The translations under genes and the position numbers were made by a program. From NCBI RefSeq assembly GCF_013364155.1, contig NZ_CP054916.1:9020001-9084000 (forward strand): a DNA stretch of 64,000 bases. The letters are read 5' to 3'. Of this stretch, positions 43,808-52,387 are shown piece after piece. Within the stretch, counting starts at the first letter, position 1, and the number at the start of each line of letters is the position of its first letter. This DNA comes from Streptomyces sp. NA02950. GTDB taxonomy: Bacteria; Actinomycetota; Actinomycetes; Streptomycetales; Streptomycetaceae. The notes under the pieces were generated by a model that worked only from the letters and a program-made list of their open reading frames with translations, was not told the DNA's origin and ran no database searches.

Positions 43808-44799
43808 ATGGGCGCTCACAGCTGGTACCTCGATGGGCTGATAGGACGGGACATCCTAACGCCCGCTGACGCCGCGATCTCCCGCCGTTGCCTGGCCAAG
43901 TGGTACGCGCGCCGGCGCGCGTACGGCGAGAGCGGCCTGCTCGACCGCTCTTCCCGACCCGCCACTGGCCCAGCCCGCACCGCCGAGGACATCTCGCGGA
44001 CTTGGCGGAGGCGCTGCGGCGGCAGGCGAAGCACGGGCCCACCCGCCTCGCCGCCGGTCCTCAGCGGCTGCACGGCGTCACGCTCGCGCCGGCAACGGTC
44101 CATCGCATCCTGGTTCGGCGAGGACTTGACCGGCTGCGGGATCCCGGTCCGTCGACCGGAGAGCAGATGCGCGAAGTCATCCGCTACGAGTACGAGAGGG
44201 TCGGCGACCTGATCCACGTGGACATCCAGAGACTCGGACGCATCCCCCAGGGCGGCGGCTGGCGCATGCACGGCATCGGCACCGGGGCTGCCCGTGCCTC
44301 CAAACGCACCGGCCCCGACACAGGGAAGATCGGCTACACGTTCCCGCACTCCGCGCTCGACGACCACTCCCGGCTCGCCTGCACCGAGGTCCTGGAGGAC
44401 ACGGCATCACGCCGATTCGCCGTGTCCTGACCGACAACGGCGCCTGCTACCGGTCCCGGACCTGGGCCGCCGCGTTCGCCGCGGAGGGGACGAAGCACAA
44501 GCGCACGCGCCCCTCCACCCCACGGACGAACGGGGAGGCCGAGCGCTATGACGCCACACGCGCCAGGGAGTGGGCCTCCGTCCGCAACTACACCTCCGAG
44601 CATGAACGCCGCACGGCACTCGCGGACGTCCCTGAACTACTACAGCCACGAGCGGCCGCACGCCGCGCTCGGAGGCCGACCGCCCATCAGCCGGATCTCC
44701 GGCGGTGACAACCGCGTTACCTTCGACCAGCCGCCGGAACCACTCGACACGCTCCCGCAGCAGCTCACGTTCGAGGAGTTCGTGGAACCAATGCCATGA
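43808..44799 (+). mobile_element. Degenerate IS481 family transposase gene
   Basis: Transposase sequence readable through several frame changes. The N-terminal helix-turn-helix (AISRRCLAKWYARRRAYGES, GLLDRSSRPATGPART) is followed by DLAEALRRQAKHGPTRLA, LAPATVHRILVRRGLDRL, DLIHVDIQRLGRIPQGGGW, then YTFPHSALDDHSRLA with the first catalytic Asp context. It ends with NYYSHERPHAALGGRPPIS and a stop at 44799. At least three indels. CTCACAGCT occurs as a 9-bp direct repeat at 43815-43823 and 44802-44810, which could be a target duplication. Not functional. Confidence 0.75.
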
Positions 44800-44808
44800 G
44801 ACTCACAG

Positions 44809-46374
44809 CTAGTTTTTCTGCAGGGTGCGCGTGACACCCGCGATGACGGCGGTCGTCAGCACCCAGCCGAAGGCGATCAGTAGGTAGGCCAGCCACTGGA
44901 GGCTGTCGTTCGACCAGTACCAGGTCGTGCGCTGGCCCAGACCACCGATGGGGATCAAGAGGTCGAGTGTGTAGACGAGGGGCTGGAACGGGGCGCCTTC
45001 GCCTGGTTTGACCGGGTTGGGGGAGTCAGTGCCGAAGGACAGCGTGCCCAGCAGGATCAGTGCGAGGAGCCAGATGCCGGCCAGCCAGGGGCGGTAGCCG
45101 TAGCCGACGGTCACGTCGAGGAGATGGCCCCATGCGCGGGCTGCCGGGGACAGGGAGCGGCGCCGGTGGCGTTGCTTGGCGAGGAGGACGCGGCGGGCGT
45201 CGTCGTCGTGCCCGGCCTTGCGGTACCAGGCTGCCAACTGCTCGTACGGTTGTGGGTTGTAGCCCGGGCTGCTGCGGATCCATGCCACGCGTCGGGCCAC
45301 GGACTCCCGGTCGCCCACGGCCTCGTGGCGCTCGTCGTTGGCGTCCGCCGTCTTGATGGAGCCGTAGACGAAGCCGTCCAGCTCCACCCTCTCCGGCCAG
45401 CTGTGCTCGTTCTCGTGGAGGTACGACACCCGGGCGCCCCGCAGATCGAGGGCGCCGGACGGGGGGCGGGCGAGGGTGAGATCGAAGTCGACGGCTTGCA
45501 GGTGCATGGCGATCAGGGCCGGGGTGTCTCCGTCGTCGGTGGGCGGGCCGTTCAGGACGGCTCCATCGAAGGTCACGTTGTCCGTGACCTGGGTGCCGCG
45601 CAGCCGTACCGTGCCGTTCGCGGTGAATCCCTCGGAGAACTTGAGCGACGCGGCCATGGCGTTGTCGAGGGTGAGGGCCACGCCGCGTGGGCCGGGTCCT
45701 TCCAGCCGGGCGCCCTGCATGGCCAAAGTGCCCGGCAATTGCGCCCCCATCAGCCGGACTTCCCCGTAGGCGACGAACCCGTTTCGGCAGAAGACTCCCC
45801 CTTCCATGGCTAGGCCACCGGCCGACAGGGCCCACCCGTCGGGTGCGATCAACTCGGCCCCGTTGAGGAGTAGTCCGCCGTTCACCCGGGCGTCGGTGAG
45901 CGACAGGGCGGTGCTCAGGCGGTTGAAGGGTGTGGGGGCGCCGCCCTCCACCACGGAGTGCCGAAGGGAGAAGTTGCCCTCGATGCGGGCCGAATCGGCC
46001 TCGATGCCGGGTATCCGGCTGCCTGTCAACACGAGGGTCTGCGTCGACGCGCCGAGGAGATTCACCGCCTCCTCGAACCAGCATTCCTCCAGCCAGAGGG
46101 CATGGGCGATCTGCGCGCCGGCCAGGTCCAGGCGTCCGGAGATCCGTGCCCCGGTGAGCCTCAGACGCGCCACCGCACCTGGTTGCCCGGTGTTCGCGCC
46201 CAGCAACAACGCGGCGACCACCGCCGCCCGCACCGTCCGCTCAGGTCCCCACCGTCCGCCGTCGGCGACCCGGTCCTCCTCCGGCGTACCCGTACGCAGG
46301 TCCACCCGCCGCCCGTCGGGGAACGCATCCCACAGCTCACGCTCAGGTGGAGTCAACTCGTCGTAGGAAAGCAC
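44809..46374 (-). CDS. Membrane-anchored protein of the pentapeptide-like 'membrane-associated oxidoreductase' type
   Basis: Protein of 521 residues, usually annotated in Streptomyces as a membrane-associated oxidoreductase, though no redox motif is visible. The N-terminal domain (about 1-55) precedes a repetitive region (about 65-320) with a quasi-periodic ARxxGxLxLxGAxI pattern, suggesting a right-handed beta-helix. A soluble linker (330-410; SPGYNPQPYEQLAAWYRKAG) is followed by two C-terminal transmembrane helices (about 427-445 and 490-513). GTG at 46374 has no ribosome-binding site. TACTCT lies 6 bases upstream and is conserved in the duplicate at 40.3 kb, suggesting leaderless transcription. 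Confidence 0.8.
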   Translation of the reverse strand: MLSYDELTPPERELWDAFPDGRRVDLRTGTPEEDRVADGGRWGPERTVRAAVVAALLLGANTGQPGAVARLRLTGARISGRLDLAGAQIAHALWLEECWFEEAVNLLGASTQTLVLTGSRIPGIEADSARIEGNFSLRHSVVEGGAPTPFNRLSTALSLTDARVNGGLLLNGAELIAPDGWALSAGGLAMEGGVFCRNGFVAYGEVRLMGAQLPGTLAMQGARLEGPGPRGVALTLDNAMAASLKFSEGFTANGTVRLRGTQVTDNVTFDGAVLNGPPTDDGDTPALIAMHLQAVDFDLTLARPPSGALDLRGARVSYLHENEHSWPERVELDGFVYGSIKTADANDERHEAVGDRESVARRVAWIRSSPGYNPQPYEQLAAWYRKAGHDDDARRVLLAKQRHRRRSLSPAARAWGHLLDVTVGYGYRPWLAGIWLLALILLGTLSFGTDSPNPVKPGEGAPFQPLVYTLDLLIPIGGLGQRTTWYWSNDSLQWLAYLLIAFGWVLTTAVIAGVTRTLQKN

Positions 46375-46755
46375 TCATGCAGAGTAGTGATCTTCCTTCG
46401 TGCTCGCCTGGCCCCACCGCGCACCGATTGAAGGGAGGCCCAGTTCCGTCAGGAGTTCTTGGCGCCCGATCTGACGCGGGTGTTCCGCAACCCCCGACTA
46501 CGTGGGCACGCTTGCCCTGGCGGCTGGTCGTCTGCCCGGCCCCGTGCGCCCAAACCGTTACAACCGGGGCCACGACGGTCACTCGGCTCGAAGAACCGGC
46601 AGCCTGCCACCCGCTACGGGACGTGGGCAAATCATCGGACGCCCCGAGACCATCGTCGAACGCGACCGTCTCAGGACGTGAAGGTCAAGCTCAGAGCACG
46701 GCTTGGATCCGCAAGGATCGGAGGTTTCGTGGAGCAGATGGCATTGATGAGGGGG

Positions 46756-46925
46756 TCAGGTGGTGGCCGGCAGCAGGTCCTCTCCGCTTGATGGGTGGAG
46801 GCCGTCGGCGCGGTTGGCGCAGTAGCGGTCGCGCCGTGCGCCGCCGGTGGCGAACCACGGGCCGATGATCGCCTCGGTGATGCCCTCGTCCTGTTGCGCA
46901 CCGTATGCGTTGGTCTACCAGACGA
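46756..46925 (-). pseudogene. Aldo/keto reductase fragment
   Basis: Minus-strand frame reading TNAYGAQQDEGITEAIIGPW then FATGGARRDR. It resembles the conserved aldo/keto reductase block D-T-A-x-x-Y-G containing the catalytic Tyr, followed by TExxIGxWFAxGGxRR. Sequence after this is degenerate and stops at 46756. A stub with no start. Confidence 0.4.
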
Positions 46926-47095
46926 CCGAGAACGTCCTCGGCGTCGAAGCCGATCGGGGGTTCGCGATGAGCCAGGCATCCTCGGCCAACCCGGAGGTCC
47001 CCTGTCGTGACGTCGATGGTCGTCCGTGGATCCGCGGTGGCTCGGGCCGCGGTGAAGTGGTGGCGAGCGCTCTTCGGCCCGGCTGCGGTGGCCAG

Positions 47096-47735
47096 GCCCA
47101 TGTAGGCGTGGGCGCACGCCATGAGAGGAGCGTCGTTCAGCTGCTCGGCGATCTCAAGCGCGGCCCGCGCGTGGCGTTCACCCTGGACGGCATCGCCGGC
47201 GGACACGCTGGTGACGGCCAGATCGGACAGTATCTGGCCGCGTAGGAGCGACGGCTCGGGCAACAGCTCCAGCGCTGTGAGCGGGTCTTCGAGGCCACCG
47301 CTGCGGCCCAGGTTCTTCAGTCGGGCCCGCTGATGGAACCGGTGCGGGTGCGGGGCGATGGCCAACGCCTCGGCCGGTCAACGCAGACCCGAATCGACCG
47401 CGCTGGTGGCCAAGCCGGCCTCCACCGCGTGGTCGAGCACAGTGAGCCGGTGGAGCCTTGGCGAGCTGTCCACGGTGTCCCACAGCTCCAGGACCCGTTT
47501 CAGCAGGTGCAGCCGCTCCGGTTCGGCACCGGAGAGCTTGTCCCGCCCGGCGGCCTCCCACGCCGCGGTGAGTGCGAGAGCGTGGTCACCGGCGGCATAC
47601 GCATGGGCCGCCAGCTGGGCGATCTGCTGCGGCATCCCGGACAGTGCGGCCGCGAAGCGGGCGTGCAGGCAGGTCCGCTCCACCGGCAGCAGCCGATCGC
47701 AGACGGCGTCGTGGTCGCCGAGTCCAGTTCGTCCA
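47096..47735 (-). pseudogene. Relic of a large LuxR/LAL-type ATP-binding regulator
   Basis: Two adjoining frames give the TPR-like middle of a LuxR-family AAA regulator. The first is LLPVERTCLHARFAAALSG, LAAHAYAAGDHALALTAAWE, AAGRDKLSGAEPERLHLLK, ending in a stop at 47378. The second, after a frameshift, is IAPHPHRFHQRARLKNL, LTALELLPEPSLLRGQILSD and HARAALEIAEQLNDAPLMAC, then LGLATAAGPKSARHHFTAA-like sequence. N-terminal ATPase and C-terminal helix-turn-helix are absent. Truncated on the left of the TetR gene. Confidence 0.6.
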
Positions 47736-47815
47736 CTGGTGGGTGGCGCCACCCTCCACCACCGGGCGGCGCGGCGCCGCTATGAGCCGGGCCGCGGGGT
47801 GCGCCGGTGCCGGGC

Positions 47816-48478
47816 TCAGTCCCGCGGCATGCGCAGTGCGTTCGTCCAGAGCCGGGTGACGGTCTCGACCAGCGTGTCGAAGGGCACGGATTCGCCCAGG
47901 GCGAAGGTCGCGTACGCCAGGCGGCTGACCATCGCGCTCAGGGCCCGCGCGGTGATGTCCGGGTCGAGCTCCGGGTCGGCGAGGTCCGACTGCTGGAGGC
48001 GGGCTATGGCGGCGGCACTGCGGTCGATGAACACGCGCGACCGTTCCAGCCGCAGCCGCATGAACTGCGGGTCGATGGCCGCGGCCTGTTCCATGGCAGC
48101 CATCAGGGCGGCGTTGCGGCGATAGGAGTCCAGATAGGCGCGGTTGGCGTCTTCGACTCCTTGCCACAGGTCCTTGGGCCCACCGTCACCGCGGTCGTCG
48201 CTATCGCCGACTCCCGCGTGCAGCATCTCGTCCTGCAGTCGCGCGAGGACGGCGGCGAACACGTCGTCCTTGGATGTGAAGTACGTGTAGAAGCTGCCGG
48301 TGGCCACTCCGGCCTCGTCCGCGATGTCGACGATGCGGGCGTCCAGGTAGCCGTCCCGCTCGATGACCCGCCGTGCCGCTGCCACCAGGGCGTCACGGGT
48401 GCGCATGCCGCGTCGAGTGCGAGTCCCGGGTGGCTGGGGCCGCGCGGGCTGTTCGGTTTCAGGGTCAGGGGAGAGCAT
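47816..48478 (-). CDS. TetR/AcrR family regulator
   Basis: Repressor of 220 residues. A basic N-terminal extension (about 1-25) is followed by a helix-turn-helix at about 28-72 (ARIVDIADEAGVATGSFYTY then FTSKDDVFAAVL). The ligand domain includes NRAYLDSYRRNAALMAAMEQ and FMRLRLERSRVFIDR. It is divergent from the DUF2855 gene with a perfect 22-bp palindrome in the 55-bp gap, so it very likely represses both. GTG or ATG start at 48478. Confidence 0.92.
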   Translation of the reverse strand: MLSPDPETEQPARPQPPGTRTRRGMRTRDALVAAARRVIERDGYLDARIVDIADEAGVATGSFYTYFTSKDDVFAAVLARLQDEMLHAGVGDSDDRGDGGPKDLWQGVEDANRAYLDSYRRNAALMAAMEQAAAIDPQFMRLRLERSRVFIDRSAAAIARLQQSDLADPELDPDITARALSAMVSRLAYATFALGESVPFDTLVETVTRLWTNALRMPRD

Positions 48479-48498
48479 GTGCGTATCCTAGCCCAGTA

Positions 48499-48520
48499 TT
48501 GAATCCGAATTCGGATTCAA
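48499..48520. promoter_or_regulatory. Perfect 22-bp palindromic operator
   Basis: TTGAATCCGAA (48499-48509) followed directly by its reverse complement TTCGGATTCAA (48510-48520). It lies in the 55-bp gap between the divergent TetR gene and DUF2855 gene, 13 bp before the DUF2855 ATG, and would block both promoters. Confidence 0.85.
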
Positions 48521-48533
48521 GTATGTTCCGGTC

Positions 48534-49619
48534 ATGGACAACTCCACTGCTGCCGACGCCTGGAACCTGCTCGTCCGTCGCGACGACCTTTCCGCCGCGG
48601 AACTGGCCGACACCCCCGTCCCGCAGGTGGGGGACGGCGAGGCGCTGCTGCGCGTCGACCGGGTAGGTCTGACCGCCAACAACGTCACCTACGCCGCGCT
48701 CGGCGACTCGTTCCGCTATTGGGAGTTCTTCCCCGCGCCCCGCGCCGACTGGGGCATCGTCCCCCTCTGGGGCTTCGCCGACGTCGTCGCGTCCCGGGTG
48801 GACGGCATCGAGACCGGCGACCGCTACTACGGCTACTTCCCGTCCGCGAGTCATCTGCTGGTCCGCCCCGACCGAGTTGACGGGCGCGGCTTCCGCGAGG
48901 CCAGCCCCCATCGCCGGACACTGCCCCGGCCTTACAACGCCTACGCTCTCACCACCGGCGACCTCGCCTACGAGGCCGGCCGGGAGGACCTTCACGTTCT
49001 GTACCGCCCGCTGTTCTGGACCTCGTTCATGCTGGCCGACTGGCTCGTCGACAACGTCTGGATGGGCGCGAAGACCGTCGTCCTGTCCTCCGCCTCGAGC
49101 AAGACCGCCTACGGCGCCGCCCACCTGCTCCAGGGGCAGGGATGCGAGGTGGTCGGCCTGACCTCCCCGCGGAACCTCGCCTTCACCGAGGGCCTCGGCT
49201 GCTACGACCGGGTGCTGACCTACGAAGACGTCTCCCGGCTCCCGCGCACGGAGACGCTGTACGCCGACTTCGCGGGCGACGAGCAACTGTCCGGCCGGCT
49301 GGGCGCGCACCTCGGCGACGCCCTGGTGCACCAGGTGGTTGTCGGTATCACCAACCAGGAACCCGCGCCCGCCGGCACCCTCGCGGAGACGGGACCGGGC
49401 ATGTTCTTCGCTCCCGACCAGATGCGCAAGCGCATCGGCGACTGGGGGCGGGAAGGACTGGACCGCCGTTTCGCCGGGGCGTGGAAGGAATTCCTGCCCG
49501 TGGCCGAGGGGTGGGTCGACATCGTGCACAGCCATGGCCCCCAGAGCCTCGAGCGGGTCTGGCACGAGGTCCAGTCGGGGCGGGTCTCGCCGCGTGTCGG
49601 CCACATCATCACCCCATAG
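48534..49619 (+). CDS. DUF2855 family protein (quinone-oxidoreductase-like fold)
   Basis: Soluble protein of 361 residues of family DUF2855, distantly related to medium-chain reductases. It has an N-terminal VGDGEALLRVDRVGLTANNV block, a Rossmann-like VVLSSASSKTAYGAAHLL (about 181-198) with the SSAS(S)KTA motif typical of the family, and YRPLFWTSFMLADWL before it. Cofactor and substrate are not established. ATG at 48534 lies 13 bp from the operator, so there is almost no room for a leader; transcription is probably leaderless. Regulated by the divergent TetR protein. Confidence 0.9.
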   Translation: MDNSTAADAWNLLVRRDDLSAAELADTPVPQVGDGEALLRVDRVGLTANNVTYAALGDSFRYWEFFPAPRADWGIVPLWGFADVVASRVDGIETGDRYYGYFPSASHLLVRPDRVDGRGFREASPHRRTLPRPYNAYALTTGDLAYEAGREDLHVLYRPLFWTSFMLADWLVDNVWMGAKTVVLSSASSKTAYGAAHLLQGQGCEVVGLTSPRNLAFTEGLGCYDRVLTYEDVSRLPRTETLYADFAGDEQLSGRLGAHLGDALVHQVVVGITNQEPAPAGTLAETGPGMFFAPDQMRKRIGDWGREGLDRRFAGAWKEFLPVAEGWVDIVHSHGPQSLERVWHEVQSGRVSPRVGHIITP

Positions 49620-50280
49620 CGATGGCCGTTCCGCTCGATGTGCGGGCCGATGCGCGCGCGTTCCCCCGCCCACGCCTCGGTCCGCGGTACGGCGCCAACG
49701 CATGCTTCGCTGCGATCAGGCCATGTCGCCAACTCGGCGGGGCGAAGGTACGCCCGGTTCTTCCAGCGGAAGGTGAGGGACACCGACGGCATCGAGAGGC
49801 CGGTGTGGCGAACCCGCTGGAGCGCGCCCGAGCCCCCGTATGGTCCGGTGCCACCACACCCGTCGGTTCTGCTCGTCTTCCACCAGGCCAGTCGCAGATC
49901 GCTATTCCTGCTGGCCAGGGGCGTGTCTATGAGCGGATGCCTGACATGTTGTCAGGATCTGTGAGTTCGTGACGTCGGGTGCGGCGAGCAGTGTGCTTGT
50001 TGTGCAAGACGATGTGCAGCTCGATGCCTGGCGGCTGTGAGGTTGTCCCTTGAGCGTGGACACCCCTGACCATCGGATCGGAGGATCCGGGAGGAGAAGT
50101 CCAGGTGGGACGTCCGTCGAAGTGCAGCGATGAGTTCAGGAAGGACGCGGTGACGTTGGTCCGCTCGACGGGGCGGACGATCGGCCTGGTCGGGCCGGCG
50201 TATGACGAGGCCGAGGATCGGGTCGATGTGCTCGGCAGAGAGGCAGTGGAGGCGCTCCTCGGCGCCGGCGTGGTCGCGGC
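49620..50280. other. Intergenic region with an IS3 remnant
   Basis: No intact gene. A plus-strand frame (about 49720-49880) reads RRYARFFQRKVRDTDGIERP and VWRTRWSAPEPPYGPVP, which looks like decayed coding DNA of unknown family. The right part holds the IS3-type remnant at 50052-50200. Confidence 0.45.
50052..50200 (+). mobile_element. Truncated left end of an IS3 family element
   Basis: TGAGCGTGGACACCCCTGAC (50052-50071) resembles an IS3 terminal repeat. It is followed by GGGAGGAG and a GTG at 50105 that opens an OrfA-type transposase: MGRPSKCSDEFRKDAVTLVR then STGRTIG, after which homology stops. Only the first about 28 codons survive before the WYL gene's 3' end. Confidence 0.6.
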
Positions 50281-51279
50281 TTATGACTCATCCATGTCCG
50301 GCACCGGTGAGATCGTTGCACCGGCCGACAGCAGTCTCTCCGCCAGCGCGCGACAGCGCCTTCCGAGCTCCGGAGGGTCGAGTACCTCGAAGTCGTGCCC
50401 CAGCAGGAGTACGTGCATGAGCACGGCGTCGAGGCTGGCGGCGCCACTGAGCACCTCGCAGAGCTCGCTCCCTCGCCGTCGTACGACGGCCGCCGACGCC
50501 GGAAGCTGCGCCCGCACCGTGTCGGCCGACGCGTGCACGAGGAAGCGCGCCTGGTGCGGGTAGACCCGGCTCGCCACGCCCTCCTGCACGTACGTCGCCG
50601 CGTCGGGCGCCGCGCGCGGGCAAAAGCGCCAGGTCCGTGCGGACACATCGATCATCCGGTCGACGCGGAAGCTGCGCCAGTCTTCGCGGTCGAGGTCGTA
50701 GGCGAGGAGGTACCAGCGCCGGTCGGAGGCGACCAGGCGGTAGGGCTCGACCCGCCGCCGTCGTACCTCGCTCCCGGACGGGTAGTCGAAGCCGGCCTCG
50801 ACCTCGTCGCGGCAGGCTCTGGCCAGCGTCATGAGCACCTTGGAGTCGACCGGCGGGCGGCCTCCGCCAAAGGACTCCACCGAGCCGGAGAGCGCGCGCA
50901 CCTCGTGCCGAAGCCGGGCGGGCAGCACCTGGTCGAGCTTGGTCAGCGCCCGGAGTGCGGCGTCGCCGGCGCCGGCTACCGCGCCACCCGCGCCGGCGAG
51001 CAGCGAGACCGCGGTGGCGATCGCCTCCTGGTCGTCGAGAAGCAGCGGCGGCAGGTCCTGCCCCGGGCCGAGCTGGTAGCCGCCGCCGACACCCTGGCTG
51101 GCATGCACCGGATAGCCGAGGGCGCGCAGCCGCTCGACATCACGCCGTACCGTGCGCGGCGTGACCCCGAGCCGGTCGGCGAGCTCGGGGCCGGTCCAGA
51201 CCTGGCGCTGCTGCAGCAGCGCCAGGAGGGTGAGCACCCGCTCCGTCGTACGCCGCTCGTCACCGCTTGCCACGTCCAT
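50281..51279 (-). CDS. WYL-domain transcriptional regulator (YafY type)
   Basis: Regulator of 332 residues. The N-terminal DeoR/HTH_11 winged helix (about 8-60) has TGPELADRLGVTPRTVRRDV. The WYL domain (about 140-225) has YRLVASDRRWYLLAYDLDR, the W-x-L-related core. A WCX-like C-terminal extension (LVHASADTVRAQLPASAAVV) completes it. WYL domains sense nucleotides or nucleic acids in some members. ATG at 51279 follows GGGTGGG; GTG 51288 is an alternative. It is divergent from the DinB-VOC pair across a nested inverted repeat, the likely operator. Confidence 0.9.
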   Translation of the reverse strand: MDVASGDERRTTERVLTLLALLQQRQVWTGPELADRLGVTPRTVRRDVERLRALGYPVHASQGVGGGYQLGPGQDLPPLLLDDQEAIATAVSLLAGAGGAVAGAGDAALRALTKLDQVLPARLRHEVRALSGSVESFGGGRPPVDSKVLMTLARACRDEVEAGFDYPSGSEVRRRRVEPYRLVASDRRWYLLAYDLDREDWRSFRVDRMIDVSARTWRFCPRAAPDAATYVQEGVASRVYPHQARFLVHASADTVRAQLPASAAVVRRRGSELCEVLSGAASLDAVLMHVLLLGHDFEVLDPPELGRRCRALAERLLSAGATISPVPDMDES

Positions 51280-51284
51280 GTCGC

Positions 51285-51337
51285 CCACCCTGCCAGAAAT
51301 AGCGGACCGATCCTGTCCGCTGGAGGTGTCAGGGTGG
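51285..51337. promoter_or_regulatory. Nested inverted repeats in the WYL/DinB promoter
   Basis: Inner dyad AGCGGAC (51301-51307), 7-bp spacer, GTCCGCT (51315-51321). Outer dyad CCACCCTG (51285-51292) and CAGGGTGG (51330-51337). Both are perfect and roughly concentric. They fill the gap between the two start codons. Confidence 0.7.
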
Positions 51338-51341
51338 CTCC

Positions 51342-51929
51342 ATGGACGCGAACGAACTCGACTGGAACCGGACGCTGCGCGAGCAGTGGGAGTTCCACTG
51401 GAACCATCAGCTCCGAGCCCGGCTCGACGGCCTCACCGACGACGAGTACTTCTGGTCGCCGGTGCCGGACGCCTGGAGCGTGCGACCGCGCGGCAGCTCG
51501 ACGGCGCCCGTGCAGGTCGGCGCCGGGGACTTCACGATCGACTTCGCCTTCCCGCAGCCGGTCCCTGCGGCCTTCACCACGATCGCCTGGCGACTCGGTC
51601 ACGTCATCGTCGGCGTGCTCGCCGCGCGTAACGCGGCGCACTTCGGCGCGTCGGCGGCGTCATACGAGAGCTGGGAGTACGCCAGCAACGCGGCCACCGC
51701 GCTCGACCAGCTCGAGACCCAGCTCGATGTCTGGCTGGCCGGGGTGCGCAGCCTCGGCGACGCCGGGCTCCGGGGCCCGATCGGTGAGAAAGAGCCCTTC
51801 CCCGAGGCGCCCATGGTTGATCTGGTGCTGCACATCCACCGCGAGCTGATCCACCACCTGTCCGAGGTCTGTCTGCTGCGCGACCTCTACCTGCACACGA
51901 ATCCCGCTAGGAACGGAGCAACCCGATGA
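51342..51929 (+). CDS. DinB family protein
   Basis: Four-helix-bundle DinB/YfiT-like protein of 195 residues, a fold shared with bacillithiol/mycothiol-dependent enzymes. Starts WNRTLREQWEFHWNHQLRAR; the helix-3 and helix-4 regions TIAWRLGHVIVGVLAARN and VLHIHRELIHHLSEVCLLRD supply the His residues expected to bind a metal. Possibly a thiol-transferase of the mycothiol system; inference. ATG at 51342 with GGAGGTG upstream. Its stop overlaps the next ATG (ATGA), so the two are translated together. Confidence 0.88.
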   Translation: MDANELDWNRTLREQWEFHWNHQLRARLDGLTDDEYFWSPVPDAWSVRPRGSSTAPVQVGAGDFTIDFAFPQPVPAAFTTIAWRLGHVIVGVLAARNAAHFGASAASYESWEYASNAATALDQLETQLDVWLAGVRSLGDAGLRGPIGEKEPFPEAPMVDLVLHIHRELIHHLSEVCLLRDLYLHTNPARNGATR

Positions 51930-52387
51930 GCCGTCACATCCAGGTCACCTTCGACGCCCATGATCCGCGGGCGCTGTCGTCCTTCTGGCGCGATGTACTG
52001 GGCTACGTCCACCCCGGCCCGCCCGGGGTCGACTTGCCCGAGGGCGCCGACCCGCTGGCAGCGTGGGACGACTTCCTCGTTCGGATCGGCGTACCGGAGG
52101 AACAGCACAACTCGAAATCGGCGATCGAGGACCCGGACGGGCACGGCCCACGAGTGTTCTTCCAGCGGGTTCCGGAGGACAAGGTCGCCAAGAATCGCGT
52201 CCACCTCGACGTCCGTGCGGCTCCCGGACTGCAGGGAGAGGAGCGGATGGCGGCACTGGAGGCAGAGTGCGACCGGCTCGTCGCGCTGGGAGCGAAGCGG
52301 GTACGTCGCGACGAGCCCGCTCCTCCGATGAGCGCCGGCTTCATCGTGATGACCGACCCCGAGGGCAACGAGTTCTGCCTGGACTGA
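51926..52387 (+). CDS. VOC family protein
   Basis: Glyoxalase-fold protein of 153 residues. The N-terminal HIQVTFDAHDPRALSSFWRD and C-terminal SAGFIVMTDPEGNEFCLD blocks are the usual two ends, with His4, His84-region and Glu150 as candidate metal ligands. Belongs to the branch with the FQRVPEDKVAKNRVHLDV motif. It shares an ATGA overlap with the DinB gene. The pair, under the WYL regulator, may form a detoxification unit; the substrate is unknown. Confidence 0.9.
   Translation: MSRHIQVTFDAHDPRALSSFWRDVLGYVHPGPPGVDLPEGADPLAAWDDFLVRIGVPEEQHNSKSAIEDPDGHGPRVFFQRVPEDKVAKNRVHLDVRAAPGLQGEERMAALEAECDRLVALGAKRVRRDEPAPPMSAGFIVMTDPEGNEFCLD

Larger units (their letters stand above)
46375..47815. other. 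1.4-kb region of gene relics
   Basis: Contains the LuxR-type regulator relic (47096-47735) and a likely aldo/keto reductase fragment (46756-46925). The plus strand near 46440-46680 reads FLAPDLTRVFRNP, TLALAAGRLPGPVRPNRYN and GQIIGRPETIVERDR, a further coding-like remnant of unknown family. No intact gene. Confidence 0.5.
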
